Of a DNA stretch of 64,000 nt, positions 45,001 to 52,673 are shown one piece after another. Under the pieces are notes generated by a model that worked only from the letters and a program-made list of their open reading frames with translations, did not search any database and was not told the DNA's origin. Position 1 is the stretch's first letter. Every line of letters starts with the position of its first letter. The DNA comes from Chitinivibrionales bacterium (GTDB lineage: Bacteria; Fibrobacterota; Chitinivibrionia; Chitinivibrionales; WJKA01): assembly GCA_014728215.1 (NCBI GenBank), contig WJLZ01000141.1:1-64000 (forward strand), in the 5' to 3' direction. The position numbers and the translations under genes were made by a program.

Positions 45001-45818
45001 ATATTCCAACGATGCAGCCCCTTGCTAAAACCAAAAAACAGACCTTCTGGGAAGTACAGGTTTCACTCGCCGGACCGTCAACAAAGGACCAGAACAATTA
45101 CCTGGGAGTTCTCCCGCCGCACCTTGCAAAATCCACAACCGCCCATCGCATGGAACCACCGCCGGCATTCGGGTACCCGAATGTTTACTTTGTAAAATGT
45201 GGTGATGCAGCTCAGGCAGCGCTCAATCCTGAAGAACGGCTGGCGCGGCACTATAAAGCTTCTGCCGAAATCCCCAACGGTAAACTCGAATGGATGGTCG
45301 GCATGTCACCGTCAGACAAAGAAACCAGCCTCAAGTTCGATGGCCTTACACAGGTCCCCGACCCCGTACTGGTATTCTGGGTCACCAATGATACGGCAAT
45401 CAATCTGCGGGAAACCGACGAAATAACCATGCCGCCCCACGATAATTCACGCTACGGTTATGTGGTGGCGACGGCAAATCCACTGGATATCGCACTTTAC
45501 ACCGGAAAGTTCCATCTTCGGAAAAATTTCCCCAATCCTTTCGGAAATATCACTACCCTCGAGTACGTGGTTCCCTATGCCTGGAATAATAACGGTTCCA
45601 AAGCGGCCGGGGAATTCCGTGACCTCTCGCTGAAAGTCTATGATATCAAAGGACGGTGTGTCGCCACCCTGACCGAGGGCAAGGTGAAAGTCGGTATTCA
45701 CCGGACAGTCTGGAACGGCACAAGCAGTTTCGGCAAGAACGTCGCTACCGGTTTTTATATCGGACGGCTTATGACAAAGGGATTTCATAAGACCATTAAG
45801 ATGATGAAGGTTAAATAG
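39078..45818 (+). CDS. Giant secreted multidomain repeat protein with C-terminal sorting-like tail
   Basis: The 2246-residue protein has a signal peptide (about 1-28, ending LSTFAQ). Residues about 38-940 are beta-sandwich units of about 100 residues. Seven carry a YPxQ[FWY] motif spaced 99-105 residues apart, followed by a more diverged eighth (YVPQFY). They alternate between two types and resemble carboxypeptidase-regulatory/SpaA-like folds. Two further such units and an unassigned region run to about 1400. A right-handed beta-helix follows (about 1405-1685, YTTIQEAINAAEDYDRIIVE). Then comes a fibronectin-III-like domain (about 1690-1795, VALTWSPPAGST). Two unassigned beta domains follow. 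The last 105 residues (KNFPNPFGNITTLEYVVP, LKVYDIKGR, ATGFYIGRL) match a FlgD-like/type IX sorting tail. Function is probably adhesion or polysaccharide binding; no catalytic motif is certain. A strong AGGAGA site precedes the ATG. Confidence 0.9.
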   Translation: MADQKNSGYTRLLIAAFFLAGALSTFAQDSTYTITDSCNKAYARVAVKDSTGAPESEIQAVVFVRRESGRKIEAFRESENIFSIPELPCGTYDIYLPASKYPAQFYNPAQNTSQPEYGVWIGDTDTLYLDIYMTMAISFDGSISGYIQDSTMLPASGTAVELYSPSDLTAPQFTSTTDSLGWFTFARLPEPSYYLKIPATGGYPDQWFTHNGNTGSPSSTISSSTYGEIYVELAPNPPMATSVIYFVMRDENGSPYYGTEHIELHNNFKGIYYGTEKLYNKDTLEARNLLPGNYEVAIYSSYPTQFWHANANTSRPDTSLPVAESDTMVIPVTMNPNPQHMVTIMGSLFDSLSGPASSMTLSLCDVKDPSRTIYTALSDREGNYVFPDINETEYYLKIEGAGYPTQWWCQNYSSPSTAPFCPFWVHDSMHNYIYLTQAPVAANGYLSCVLTDEKGIAVSNVNNIQLRSTDNSGLYKDGASVSEGKYEFANLPQGEYQIEICADYYPCQYYDPKGNTSEPDYFFNLSGTDSMTLEIVITPAPIFKGAIKGHLESDPNDGSIISGATISLYSPADTTQPAFTSSTDSTGRFVFDNLPEREYFIKVSPYGQYPEQWLGYNNSSTQEAVTPVYADPYTDSWYTLSLNPSVGPMLTVTVKDSAGEQLYAHDVFLYEEGTGQTYHGMQSYSKSTGESNMTFFFEDIPQGTYALHVASDRYPPQFYNPSGNTPEPSYVFPVSPDSAVVIEMYLTYDKTQPIAPSYGGAISGMVTDKSTGTGIPYAYVGVVYGEKDMDFNPSEYGAMFSAKTDSTGSYTIGGIEAGSYFVYALTPGKNYVPQFYQAVDNSRNARILTIVDSNKIENIDFILRQGAILAGRVSMKDGTPAAEAGVSLHGHDINIWRNTVTDSQGRYVFRGLLSGTYSLNARGNGYFPSTDTIFPEYTLTEGDSIEAGGLMVEAGGILRGMVTMQTTSNDPSGYGMPFRIYLYPDSSQDDGKMLWPREMLHARTESGGYYNADMTRPGDWRMVFVPYQSHTITETTTTSNTNFIQGNGWSLAQTATGLSQSPLFTVSSRDTTMINVAFRKGYSVFGSVSTEDGAYVSTRDLNQQIGFHCNVFVKENDSYYLISEGHMRSDGKFEIPGLIDGKDYYISAGADGYPHQFWSPTGANNTEPKEPYHFSTTSFIPLKIVLESNPEGYYPHHYEPVSIHSFVDSLNQFWVEMQIDRSLDLDSLTLFSTDESGVVSKVYSTVLDSSRSKFKWRETRNSYSVQYRYIALAYGPEASYRSSILYYDLQNSRTVPDDSLWLDVSGRPFGIQITWGAGKSYEPLETDTILIYRRPAGATNWNELHRRVAWDQWLDDHEWDDRNDSGVTYQYKAGLLYKGTIARWSPVISFTISDQFIDQLARGEELLVGPNRRYTTIQEAINAAEDYDRIIVEQGEYIENLSIGTKKIELNGMWNDNKPPIINGNGGTGISIDFTAGSGQDWYERCRIFGFKFKNCAVAVKTGSEVEISQCLFAGGSGVVVDIDSAAMTAAVKSDPFAPAEIHANLWACTFIGKSTTDKAITLTAKGPAVSNDSLPSDQFMGPISTVPPMIMRSNAHIGNSIFSGYGPSTPFQLHQATFLHMHNADFWPSNSKLAVENIELSGTIVSVDPQFIDTTFYLLSATSPLKSSASNGEPMGYDSWHHEGPPAYYNDAPGPVENFTAGMASLDAVALTWSPPAGSTSIAFYAVYRVDGNPDLWYVRNDSEWDMKQGMDQEPDPIGTTTKTSFIDSTVTPGAKYIYAVAAIDADSNHGEIRLPYPPPLENYIVEVGYGACSKIQSIPLKGKQWHMIGPWGLGSITPPVSENRHIYRWDDTKTPDKLYDQYISSSTMKSGKGYWFFSETDTTLNITKAFYDSLAQQRGGVQIELKHGESGWNQISSPYPFPVAPDWLQSFQPNAWVGGTEGYTGDVRYLKPWQAVWVYTPRDTVLTIEGKAYIPTMQPLAKTKKQTFWEVQVSLAGPSTKDQNNYLGVLPPHLAKSTTAHRMEPPPAFGYPNVYFVKCGDAAQAALNPEERLARHYKASAEIPNGKLEWMVGMSPSDKETSLKFDGLTQVPDPVLVFWVTNDTAINLRETDEITMPPHDNSRYGYVVATANPLDIALYTGKFHLRKNFPNPFGNITTLEYVVPYAWNNNGSKAAGEFRDLSLKVYDIKGRCVATLTEGKVKVGIHRTVWNGTSSFGKNVATGFYIGRLMTKGFHKTIKMMKVK
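39190..41680 (+). repeat. Four alternating A/B pairs of about 100-residue repeats
   Basis: The YPxQ motif falls near residues 100, 202, 301, 402, 504, 609, 713 and 830. Odd units (A) have Q followed by F or Y and then an N-T-x-x-P step (for example QFYNPAQNTSQPEY, QYYDPKGNTSEPDY). Even units 2, 4 and 6 (B) begin with an I-x-G strand (SISGY, TIMGS, AIKGH), have a T-D-S-x-G-x-F turn and read QW. The eighth unit keeps the B start (AISGM) but is longer and reads QFY. The higher period is therefore about 205 residues, or about 610 bp. Confidence 0.75.
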
Positions 45819-45897
45819 GAAGAAGGGTTGAAAGTCGAAGGTTACAAGCTAAAGACTCAGTGCATCGCTTGCGACTTTCGACGTTCCTTCTTTCCAT
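45818..45897. terminator. Large hairpin between convergent genes at 45.8 kb
   Basis: The arm near 45818-45838 (GGAAGAAGG, then GAAAGTCG) and the arm near 45871-45897 (CGACTTTC, then CCTTCTTTCC) are inverted copies. The right arm lies in the last codons of the phosphatidyltransferase gene. The left arm also contains the heptamer-like GAAAGTCGAAGGTTA element that appears inverted at 55.8 kb. It probably acts as a terminator in both directions. Confidence 0.5.
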
Positions 45898-46492
45898 CGA
45901 TTTCTCTTCCGCCTTTGATGGCCTGATGAATTCTCTGGGCGACGGTGAACCAGGCTAAAGCAGAGAGAATGGCAAGACCGGGAAACATGGCACCTTGCCC
46001 AAGGAGAAGAAACAGGGAGAAGAGTATAAGACGTTCGGGGCGTTGGAGGATTCCTCTTGAGCAGTCGATACCAACGCCTTCACACCGAGCTTTAACATAA
46101 CTGATCATCACTGAACCTGAAAATGCGATTAGCGCAAGATAGATATTCCACCGAGCCCAGGATGTCTGGGGGTTATGGACATAGAATATAATTAACCCGC
46201 CGAACCATGCTATTTCGGTTATTCTGTCGCAGGTTGAATCGAGAACAGCACCGAAAGTGGATTTTTGCCCGAATTCACGGGCCACCAGGCCATCCATCGC
46301 ATCGATAACAGAGCCGACAATAACAGGAATGAGCGCTATTTTCCACTTTTCCAAAACGATCAGGACGCCGGCGACACCAAAAAGAAGGGTTCCAGTGATT
46401 GTCAGCATGTTGGGATGAATTTTCAAGACGGCCATTACCGAGGCAATCGGCTTTAACGTCTTATTTAACAAGGGCTTAAGATCTTCAAGCAT
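45857..46492 (-). CDS. CDP-alcohol phosphatidyltransferase family protein
   Basis: Membrane enzyme that joins a CDP-linked lipid (usually CDP-diacylglycerol, from CdsA) to an alcohol. The complete active-site motif is present: DG-x2-AR-x8-G-x3-D-x3-D in DGLVAREFGQKSTFGAVL, then the STCD end (about residues 67-89). About six hydrophobic helices, 211 residues from the ATG at 46492. The acceptor (glycerol phosphate, inositol phosphate or other) is not determined. PgsA- or PIS-like activity are both possible. The C-terminus is basic (GKKERRKSQ). Confidence 0.88.
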   Translation of the reverse strand: MLEDLKPLLNKTLKPIASVMAVLKIHPNMLTITGTLLFGVAGVLIVLEKWKIALIPVIVGSVIDAMDGLVAREFGQKSTFGAVLDSTCDRITEIAWFGGLIIFYVHNPQTSWARWNIYLALIAFSGSVMISYVKARCEGVGIDCSRGILQRPERLILFSLFLLLGQGAMFPGLAILSALAWFTVAQRIHQAIKGGREIDGKKERRKSQAMH

Positions 46493-46614
46493 CAATCATT
46501 CCTTTTTGAGGGTACGCCTGCAGAAGGCACCATTATTGACTCATCAACGCTACCATATGTATTTTCAACCAGTTTAAAATAAATATATGTTAGAGAAAAG
46601 TGCAGGAGGCACCT

Positions 46615-46797
46615 ATGTCGAAAATTTGCGACAAATGCGGAAAACGTCCAGTTGCAGGAAGAACTGTATCTCACGCTCATAATGTGAATAAACGGACATT
46701 CTTTCCTAATCTTCGGACAGTCAAAGTCACCGAAAACGGTTCGGTTAAAAAAGTGAAAGTTTGTATGCGTTGCCTGAAAACCATGGCAAAGGCGTAA
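46615..46797 (+). CDS. rpmB: Ribosomal protein L28
   Basis: The 60-residue protein has the L28 core ([20 protein letters not shown], then [10 protein letters not shown]) and two CxxC pairs (CDKCGK at the start, CMRCLK near the end). It is therefore the zinc-binding C+ form, which many bacteria swap for a cysteine-free copy under zinc shortage. The start at 46615 is fixed by an AGGAGG site 7 bases upstream. It is a single-gene transcript by position. Confidence 0.95.
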   Translation: MSKICDKCGKRPVAGRTVSHAHNVNKRTFFPNLRTVKVTENGSVKKVKVCMRCLKTMAKA

Positions 46798-46854
46798 GAA
46801 CAAGCACACGAGCATACAAAATCAGAAATGATAGAGAGGTTTTTCGGTCCTTCC

Positions 46855-48267
46855 TTATTTTACTCTTATCTTTTGCAGGTCTGGTACTACCCTCTTTTTA
46901 TTATTTTCGGATACAATAATAAACGTTCCCGATGGAAGTTTTTGTGCTCTGAAACGGCTGTTCTTAAGTGAAGAAATTTTCCTCCCCAGGGGATCGAAGA
47001 CAATGCCATAGTATCGTCTGGACGGTGCAGTTCGTGATATCTGAAGCTTGTACGGCACCGGAAGATGCACCGGACATTCGAAGCTGTCGCTTTGAGATAC
47101 CGCAAACCATGAGCATTCCATGGTAACATATCGTGGAAAAGTGGTGTCGGGTAGGGCAATAATCCCGGCGCCGTCGATATCAAAACCCTCCTGAACATTG
47201 GCATCCACAATAGCCACGCCATTAACCATAAAGTGATACTTGTCGTTATCCCGTTTAACAACGATGGTATTGATTTCACCATTCCCCAAGATCTCAGGAT
47301 AGGAGCCGGGCGACCAGTTGAAGCGGGTTGAATCGGGCTTGATCACACCATAATGCTCACCCTGGGGATTGAGAACAAAGGCATAATTTCTGTAAGAGGT
47401 GGAATCACCGCCCCGCACGATATCAATAAAGGTGACGCCATAGGCACCACCGAAACTTCCTCCGGAAAAGGCAACCTGTGCCTTTATGGATGATGAATCG
47501 AAATCTCCACTGGTTACCAGAATACTCCGTAATGAATCACCGGAGGTCAGTACCAGATTACTGTCGATAATTGACGGCGTTTCCTGGGTATACCCGAGAT
47601 ACCATCCTTTTAAAGAATCCTGCACAAAATCGCTCGTAAAACAGGTCACTTTCCGGGGTGAGGTCGTATGAGTGGTCCAGCTGATATTGGAGAAGGTAGC
47701 TCGTATGCTATGATGGATAACCAGTCCCACACTTCCGGAGTCAAAATCTGGGTCGGAACCGGAGAATACAACCCGACCATTGACAAAGAGACTAATGTCG
47801 TCTCCATCCTTGCTGACTTTAAGGGTGTTTGTGAAACTATTGACAAAAGAGTGAGGTCCGGCATCGATAATCACCGATTGCGGATTGTCGGTGCTGTCTG
47901 CTATGTATTTGAAAAGCATCCATGTCTGATTGGTATCTACCGTAAAATAGTAACCTTCGAGATTGCTTTTGAGACAGAAGCTGATTCCCAGCCAGAGATA
48001 GCTGCTGTTCGGGGTTTTGATATCAACAGAATAGGTAAAGGATTGATCAGCGACCTCCTTGCGATGTTTGAGAATTCCCAGACTATCGCTTCGGTTTCGT
48101 ACTGTTACGGCATTCGAATCGATTACTGCGCTGTCGATTACCTCCTGGACATCCAGACGGGCTGTCGTTCGGGAATTCCATGTATTTACACTGAAATTGG
48201 TATCAATCTCGGCAGCGAGAGTAACCATGGGTAAGGACGCACAAATGATCAACCAGACAGCCCGCAT
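46855..48267 (-). CDS. Secreted protein with two concanavalin-like domains and a sorting-like tail
   Basis: The 470-residue protein has a signal peptide (about 1-18, ending MVTLAAE). Two similar jelly-roll domains follow (about 20-200 and 205-400). Both show the pattern of LamG/DUF1080-type folds with a V-N-G-x-x-V-x hairpin (LFVNGRVVFSG, FMVNGVAIVDA). The last 60 residues (YGIVFDPLGRKISSL, then LPSGTFIIV and a final KIRVK) resemble the C-terminal signals of type IX or FlgD-like secreted proteins, as in the giant gene. Sugar binding is plausible; no hydrolase residues can be named. It is expressed divergently from the 48635 gene. Confidence 0.8.
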   Translation of the reverse strand: MRAVWLIICASLPMVTLAAEIDTNFSVNTWNSRTTARLDVQEVIDSAVIDSNAVTVRNRSDSLGILKHRKEVADQSFTYSVDIKTPNSSYLWLGISFCLKSNLEGYYFTVDTNQTWMLFKYIADSTDNPQSVIIDAGPHSFVNSFTNTLKVSKDGDDISLFVNGRVVFSGSDPDFDSGSVGLVIHHSIRATFSNISWTTHTTSPRKVTCFTSDFVQDSLKGWYLGYTQETPSIIDSNLVLTSGDSLRSILVTSGDFDSSSIKAQVAFSGGSFGGAYGVTFIDIVRGGDSTSYRNYAFVLNPQGEHYGVIKPDSTRFNWSPGSYPEILGNGEINTIVVKRDNDKYHFMVNGVAIVDANVQEGFDIDGAGIIALPDTTFPRYVTMECSWFAVSQSDSFECPVHLPVPYKLQISRTAPSRRYYGIVFDPLGRKISSLKNSRFRAQKLPSGTFIIVSENNKKRVVPDLQKIRVK

Positions 48268-48634
48268 AGAATTCCTCCTCCTGAGATTTACTCTTCCGTG
48301 TACTTACAGCTTCAATGCGCAAGCTGTGGGGCAATCATGATTATTTGAATCACAAACTCTCATCAAGCACGGAAACGACAACTATATATAAAAGTATAAC
48401 ATAAATTTCGGAATGGATCTATGAAAGAGATAATTCCCGTTGGATTCCATAAATTCACCGAAACTATTTCATACCGGTACTGGTCATCAACGGAATTTAA
48501 TAAACATGGACTTCTGAATTGGCTCGAATAAAAATTTTGATCTCAGGGAATCCAATGTTATTTTAAAATCAAGGCAGGTTTCATTACACTACAAAGAGCC
48601 GGTTATAAAATTTGTTTTATACAAGGAGGCGAAA
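48268..48634. promoter_or_regulatory. Divergent intergenic region with a symmetrical hairpin
   Basis: No gene is seen in these 367 bp. ACAGCTT and AAGCTGT (48306-48327) form an exact 7-bp stem with an 8-base loop in the leader of the minus-strand gene. A/T-rich TATATATA sequence at about 48382 and TATAAA at 48604 are possible -10 regions for the two directions. A TGTGA half-site (minus strand, near 48350) is too poor to call a CRP site. Confidence 0.35.
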
Positions 48635-50158
48635 ATGGGAGCCAAAAACATTTTTTCTTTATCAGCATCTATTCTGGTTTTTTCTTTAATTTCCGCGGGT
48701 TTTTCTGCAGACGAGAATTTTCCGGAGGCTGTAGACTCATATTTTTCGAATCTGGATTCCTATCTTGAGAAAATTTCCCAATCCAAAGCGATGCGGAGTC
48801 GGGTTTCCACGGGTGACAACTACTTTTTAAAGGAAGCCCAAGAACATCCTGAAATCCACACCTTTATCAGGACAAATTCCAAGGGGAAAATTGTCAATGA
48901 AGTAATTGAAGGAGAAGTTGCTGAAAAGGACTACCGGGATATTTCGAACCAGAGCTGGTACGATGAAACCGTTGGAGATTTAAAGCCCTACTATGGCCGA
49001 TTGAAAAGCGGGAATGACCATTATCTTTTCTGGACCCAACCGATTAAATTGCAGACCAGGTCGGGCGGAGTTCGTTCGGGTGGCGCCGTGGCTGTGAAAG
49101 TAGATTTAAAAGATTGTTTTGATCTCATTGCCCGGAAAACAGACAAATCCTTTGCAGTAAGATACGACAACAGTACCATTTTTACCCATGAATGGGACAA
49201 TTCGGGTATATCTAAGACAATACAGCCGGAAATTCAGGGAGTACCGGATCTCTCGATTAAGTATAAGGTAGGTACGGCCCAGGCATCAGCGGATGAAGCT
49301 TCCGATAAAGCCGGGGCAACAGAGGCAAAGTCGGAGAAAAAATCACCATCGGCAAAAGAATCAAAGGACTCGGTATCCAGCAAAGCCGCTCTTGCCGAAG
49401 CTCAGGGCAAAAAAGAAGAAGGTGGTATTCCGGGTCACATTATCTTCCCGGCAATAATCGCCGTCGTTGCCGTCATATTTTTTGTAATTGCCGCACTTAT
49501 CGGCCGTCATATTAAACAGAAGAACCAGATGCTCCTGGATTCTATCGAAAAAGACAACAACCCCTCACAGCCGAAATCACCTTCCTCACCACCGCAAACC
49601 GCACCCCGGAAGCCTCCGGTCGCACCCCCTCCTCCACCCCGACCTGCACCTCAATCCCCACCCCCTGCAGCGTCTGCTCCCAAACAGGCACCGGCAACAG
49701 ATGATGCTTATGATTTATCCGAGCTTGAAGAGTTTGTCGGACCAGTCGAACAACGGCAAACAAGACAAGCAATGCCTGCAGCGCAAAGGCAGACACCACA
49801 ACGTCCTCAGCCTCAAGCCAAATCCAAACAAAAAACACAACCCACACCGAATTCCGACAATTATCAACAAATGAAAAAGGAGATCTATAACGAGGCTGTT
49901 CAGTATCTCAAATCGGAATTCGAGAAAGAATATAACGCCCGCCTTATGCAGAAGCTGGAAGAATCAAAAAGAGAGATTCAGCAGGTGCTGAAAAAAGACC
50001 TCCATGCCAATATCCAATCCTACAACCAGGAGCTTGGAAGCCTTGTTGAAGCCATGACTTCGATTGTTGCAGAATCGGAAAACAACCTGGCCGGCAGAAA
50101 CCAACAGATGAAACAGGTGCTGGAGCAGATTAAAAAGCGAATGAATCGAGGAGTATAG
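48635..50158 (+). CDS. Membrane protein with PDC/Cache-like sensor, Pro-rich linker and coiled coil
   Basis: Unrecognised architecture, 507 residues. A signal/anchor (about 1-24) leads to a periplasmic domain (about 25-200) whose SYFSNLDSYLEKIS helix, DYRDISNQSWYDE and VAVKVDLKDCF strands match the PDC/Cache fold of chemoreceptors and kinases. A charged linker follows, then one transmembrane helix (about 267-290, IIFPAIIAVVAVIFFVIAAL). The cytoplasmic part has a Pro-rich segment (about 306-355), an acidic DAYDLSELEEFVG box, a Gln/Pro segment and a C-terminal coiled coil (about 410-507). It has chemoreceptor topology without HAMP or signalling domains. A strong AGGAGG site precedes the ATG. 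A scaffold or polarity role is conceivable. Confidence 0.8.
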   Translation: MGAKNIFSLSASILVFSLISAGFSADENFPEAVDSYFSNLDSYLEKISQSKAMRSRVSTGDNYFLKEAQEHPEIHTFIRTNSKGKIVNEVIEGEVAEKDYRDISNQSWYDETVGDLKPYYGRLKSGNDHYLFWTQPIKLQTRSGGVRSGGAVAVKVDLKDCFDLIARKTDKSFAVRYDNSTIFTHEWDNSGISKTIQPEIQGVPDLSIKYKVGTAQASADEASDKAGATEAKSEKKSPSAKESKDSVSSKAALAEAQGKKEEGGIPGHIIFPAIIAVVAVIFFVIAALIGRHIKQKNQMLLDSIEKDNNPSQPKSPSSPPQTAPRKPPVAPPPPPRPAPQSPPPAASAPKQAPATDDAYDLSELEEFVGPVEQRQTRQAMPAAQRQTPQRPQPQAKSKQKTQPTPNSDNYQQMKKEIYNEAVQYLKSEFEKEYNARLMQKLEESKREIQQVLKKDLHANIQSYNQELGSLVEAMTSIVAESENNLAGRNQQMKQVLEQIKKRMNRGV

Positions 50159-50170
50159 GTCGCAAAAATT

Positions 50171-50198
50171 GAAATCCAAAGCTCGAAATTCGAAATAC
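50171..50198 (+). repeat. Heptamer-period sequence after the sensor gene
   Basis: GAAATCC, AAAGCTC, GAAATTC and GAAATAC follow end to end at 50171-50198 with a 7-base period. It is in the gap before the convergent lytic transglycosylase gene. Confidence 0.45.
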
Positions 50199-50343
50199 TA
50201 AGGAATGCATCGTGCAACCGGATTACTGAAGGAATGGGCCAAAACCATTCTGTATCATTTACAATAGCAAAACAATCAGTCGTCACCCGATCAAGCAATG
50301 CCGGGTTTGAAAAAATCATGAGAAAGAAAACCGGGCGAACTTT

Positions 50344-52539
50344 TCAGGGCGTTCGCCGGGCGGGCTGGTCGGCTATTTTGAGTGGCCGCCAAGAAGACGG
50401 CTCGGGCGGATTGGTGGCCTGGAGTGCTTCCCTCTCGTAATCTTCTTCGGTTTTAGGTTCTATTACCGGAAGCCAGACCTCTGTACCGGGCATCAGCTTT
50501 GCTATATCGAGATGCTTGTTATACTTCTTGAACAGCCACAGTGGCATTTCTTCTTCACCACTATTGCAGAGATCCCAGAGGGTCTGTCCCTTTTTGATAA
50601 TCTCCGATTTTACATCGGCAACCTTGAACTGGGAATAAAAGTCTTCTTCGAAGGCAAGATGGTATTGGAGCCGTGCGGCAACGAATTCATCGAGACCATC
50701 TTCACCAACAGGAATCATAATCGACCGATCGATCCGGATCGTCGATCCGCCGCCCATACTGTTGAGGTTTCTAATACGCTGGGTAGGAATACCGAGCCAA
50801 TCGGCATAATGCCCGATTGTTTCATCGACTGTGACGGTTATTTCGGCGATATCACCTGCAGCAGAGAGAGTCGTTTCAAGATCATAGACTTCGACATCGA
50901 AATTGGAAACAATGGCCGGTTTGTCATCCCCTGCACTGTCCACTCTGACCACTGCCGGTGCCATAAGAAGATCTTTAAGTGAATCATCCTCGACAACTTC
51001 TTTTTCTGGTTTGTCCGGCGCCGCGGGTATGACGGCATTTTTTTGTACCACCGTCATTTCGGTAACAGCCGGTTTGCTCTTCTTTTTTTTCGGTTCAACT
51101 TCTTTGTCTTTGGAGGGTTCAGGCGGCTTTATCCCGGGTTTTGCAGCTTGTACCGATTTTTTTTCGGTCATCGCAACAGCTTTCACAGCAGGTTTTGCAG
51201 CGGGTTTTTTGCCGATTGGCGATGCCCCCGGAATCTGGAGCAGTTGGCCGGCATAGATCCGGTTCATACGGGTAATATTGTTTTCGAATGCAATTGACTT
51301 TGCAGAAACGCCGAGTCGTGACGCAATCGCATAAAGATTATCGCCCCTCCTCACCCGGTAGTATTTGGGTCTGTCGGGCTGCTCGCTTTTCAGCGAATCA
51401 GGGATCGAGGCCAGTGCAAGCTGCGCTTTCTCGGCAGAAAATTCCGCTGGAAGGTGGATAGCATAGCCGGCAGGGATTTTTTTCTGCTGTGAGAACACTA
51501 CCGGTCGAAGCGCCGGGTTAAGCTCGACGAGCTTTTTCTCGGATATGCCCAGATATTCGGCCAGAATACGGGGCCGAATATAGTGGGTCAGCGTAATATC
51601 GGTTACTTTCAGGCGGGGGAAATAATTGATGGTGGAAAAATATTTCTCAGGATTTTCCGCGATCTCGCTTGCCGCAAGGAAACAGGAATAGAAATTTTTC
51701 GAGGCGAACCTGAAGGACCTGCTTGCATGACGCTCGATAATGGTACCGATATCTTTTGAACCGGTTCGAGCCACTGCCCGTTTCATCCCGTAAAGACCAT
51801 GATTGTAGGCGGTTATAGCCAGCGGCCAGCTTCCGAGGATATCGTAATCGTTTCGAAGGTGTTTTGCTGCGGCATGAGTGGCCGTGAACGGATCCCGCCG
51901 CTCATCAACAAGGTAATTGATTGTCATATACATTTTTCCAGTCCCCCGCATGAATTGCCAAAGACCGGCCGCCCCAACTTTCGAGTAGGCATAAGTGTTA
52001 AATGATGATTCCACATGGGGCAGAAAAGCGAGACGGTCGGGGATGTTGTATTGCTTGAGGACTGTTCGTATTGTGTCAATATACAGGCCGGACTTCTCGA
52101 GTCCCGATAAAAATCGCTCTTTCTGTCCCTGCTGGAAACGGATTCGATCGATAATACCACTCCTGTCGTCTTTCGGCACATATTTATTGATCAATTTGGC
52201 TATCCGTTTTTCTTCTTTGGACCAGCTCGATTCGGGTTGAGATAGAATAATATTGAGATAGGAAACGACAAGTTTTTTCTCTTTTCTAATCGCATTGATT
52301 CTCGACCGTCCTGTCCGTCGCCCGACATATACCTTTTTATAAGTTACCAATGGATATTCATAATCGTGCAGCAAGCCTTCGGTAGTGGAAACCTCAGCAT
52401 ATATTTTTTTCCAGAACTCGACATTATCCACCAAATTGGGAGGCGTAGGAAATATTTCGCTTTTTGCATAAGCACCGGAAAAACAAAGAACAGCGGTAAT
52501 AAACAGTATACCGGGAAGTTTATTTGAATGATGACGCAT
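50344..52539 (-). CDS. Membrane-bound lytic murein transglycosylase, MltD-like, with LysM domains
   Basis: Cleaves peptidoglycan glycan strands forming 1,6-anhydro ends. The 731-residue protein has a signal peptide (about 1-25) without a lipobox. The SLT domain is at about 150-290, with the catalytic Glu177 in FLPHVESSF and the KVGAAGLWQFMRGTGK and ITAYNHGLYG motifs. A clear LysM follows at about 390-437 (YRVRRGDNLYAIASRLGVSA). Then there is a Pro/Lys linker and two diverged LysM-like modules (about 575-625 and 645-695). MltD normally has 450 residues and two LysM, so this is an enlarged version. Confidence 0.9.
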   Translation of the reverse strand: MRHHSNKLPGILFITAVLCFSGAYAKSEIFPTPPNLVDNVEFWKKIYAEVSTTEGLLHDYEYPLVTYKKVYVGRRTGRSRINAIRKEKKLVVSYLNIILSQPESSWSKEEKRIAKLINKYVPKDDRSGIIDRIRFQQGQKERFLSGLEKSGLYIDTIRTVLKQYNIPDRLAFLPHVESSFNTYAYSKVGAAGLWQFMRGTGKMYMTINYLVDERRDPFTATHAAAKHLRNDYDILGSWPLAITAYNHGLYGMKRAVARTGSKDIGTIIERHASRSFRFASKNFYSCFLAASEIAENPEKYFSTINYFPRLKVTDITLTHYIRPRILAEYLGISEKKLVELNPALRPVVFSQQKKIPAGYAIHLPAEFSAEKAQLALASIPDSLKSEQPDRPKYYRVRRGDNLYAIASRLGVSAKSIAFENNITRMNRIYAGQLLQIPGASPIGKKPAAKPAVKAVAMTEKKSVQAAKPGIKPPEPSKDKEVEPKKKKSKPAVTEMTVVQKNAVIPAAPDKPEKEVVEDDSLKDLLMAPAVVRVDSAGDDKPAIVSNFDVEVYDLETTLSAAGDIAEITVTVDETIGHYADWLGIPTQRIRNLNSMGGGSTIRIDRSIMIPVGEDGLDEFVAARLQYHLAFEEDFYSQFKVADVKSEIIKKGQTLWDLCNSGEEEMPLWLFKKYNKHLDIAKLMPGTEVWLPVIEPKTEEDYEREALQATNPPEPSSWRPLKIADQPARRTP

Positions 52540-52673
52540 AAATTTTTTCCGTATTATAATTAAAGTGAAGGGGCCGGACTTCTTCGCAAAAGCCTGCGAT
52601 TTCCATTACTGGTTGATTATATTATATGTAACAGGAGAATGCACTTAAAAAATATATAACAAAGATTAAAATC

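Noticed and set aside
48336-48356. Second CRP site before the lectin-like gene
   Set aside because: Only one TGTGA half is good; the other half does not match, and no -10 lies at the proper distance.
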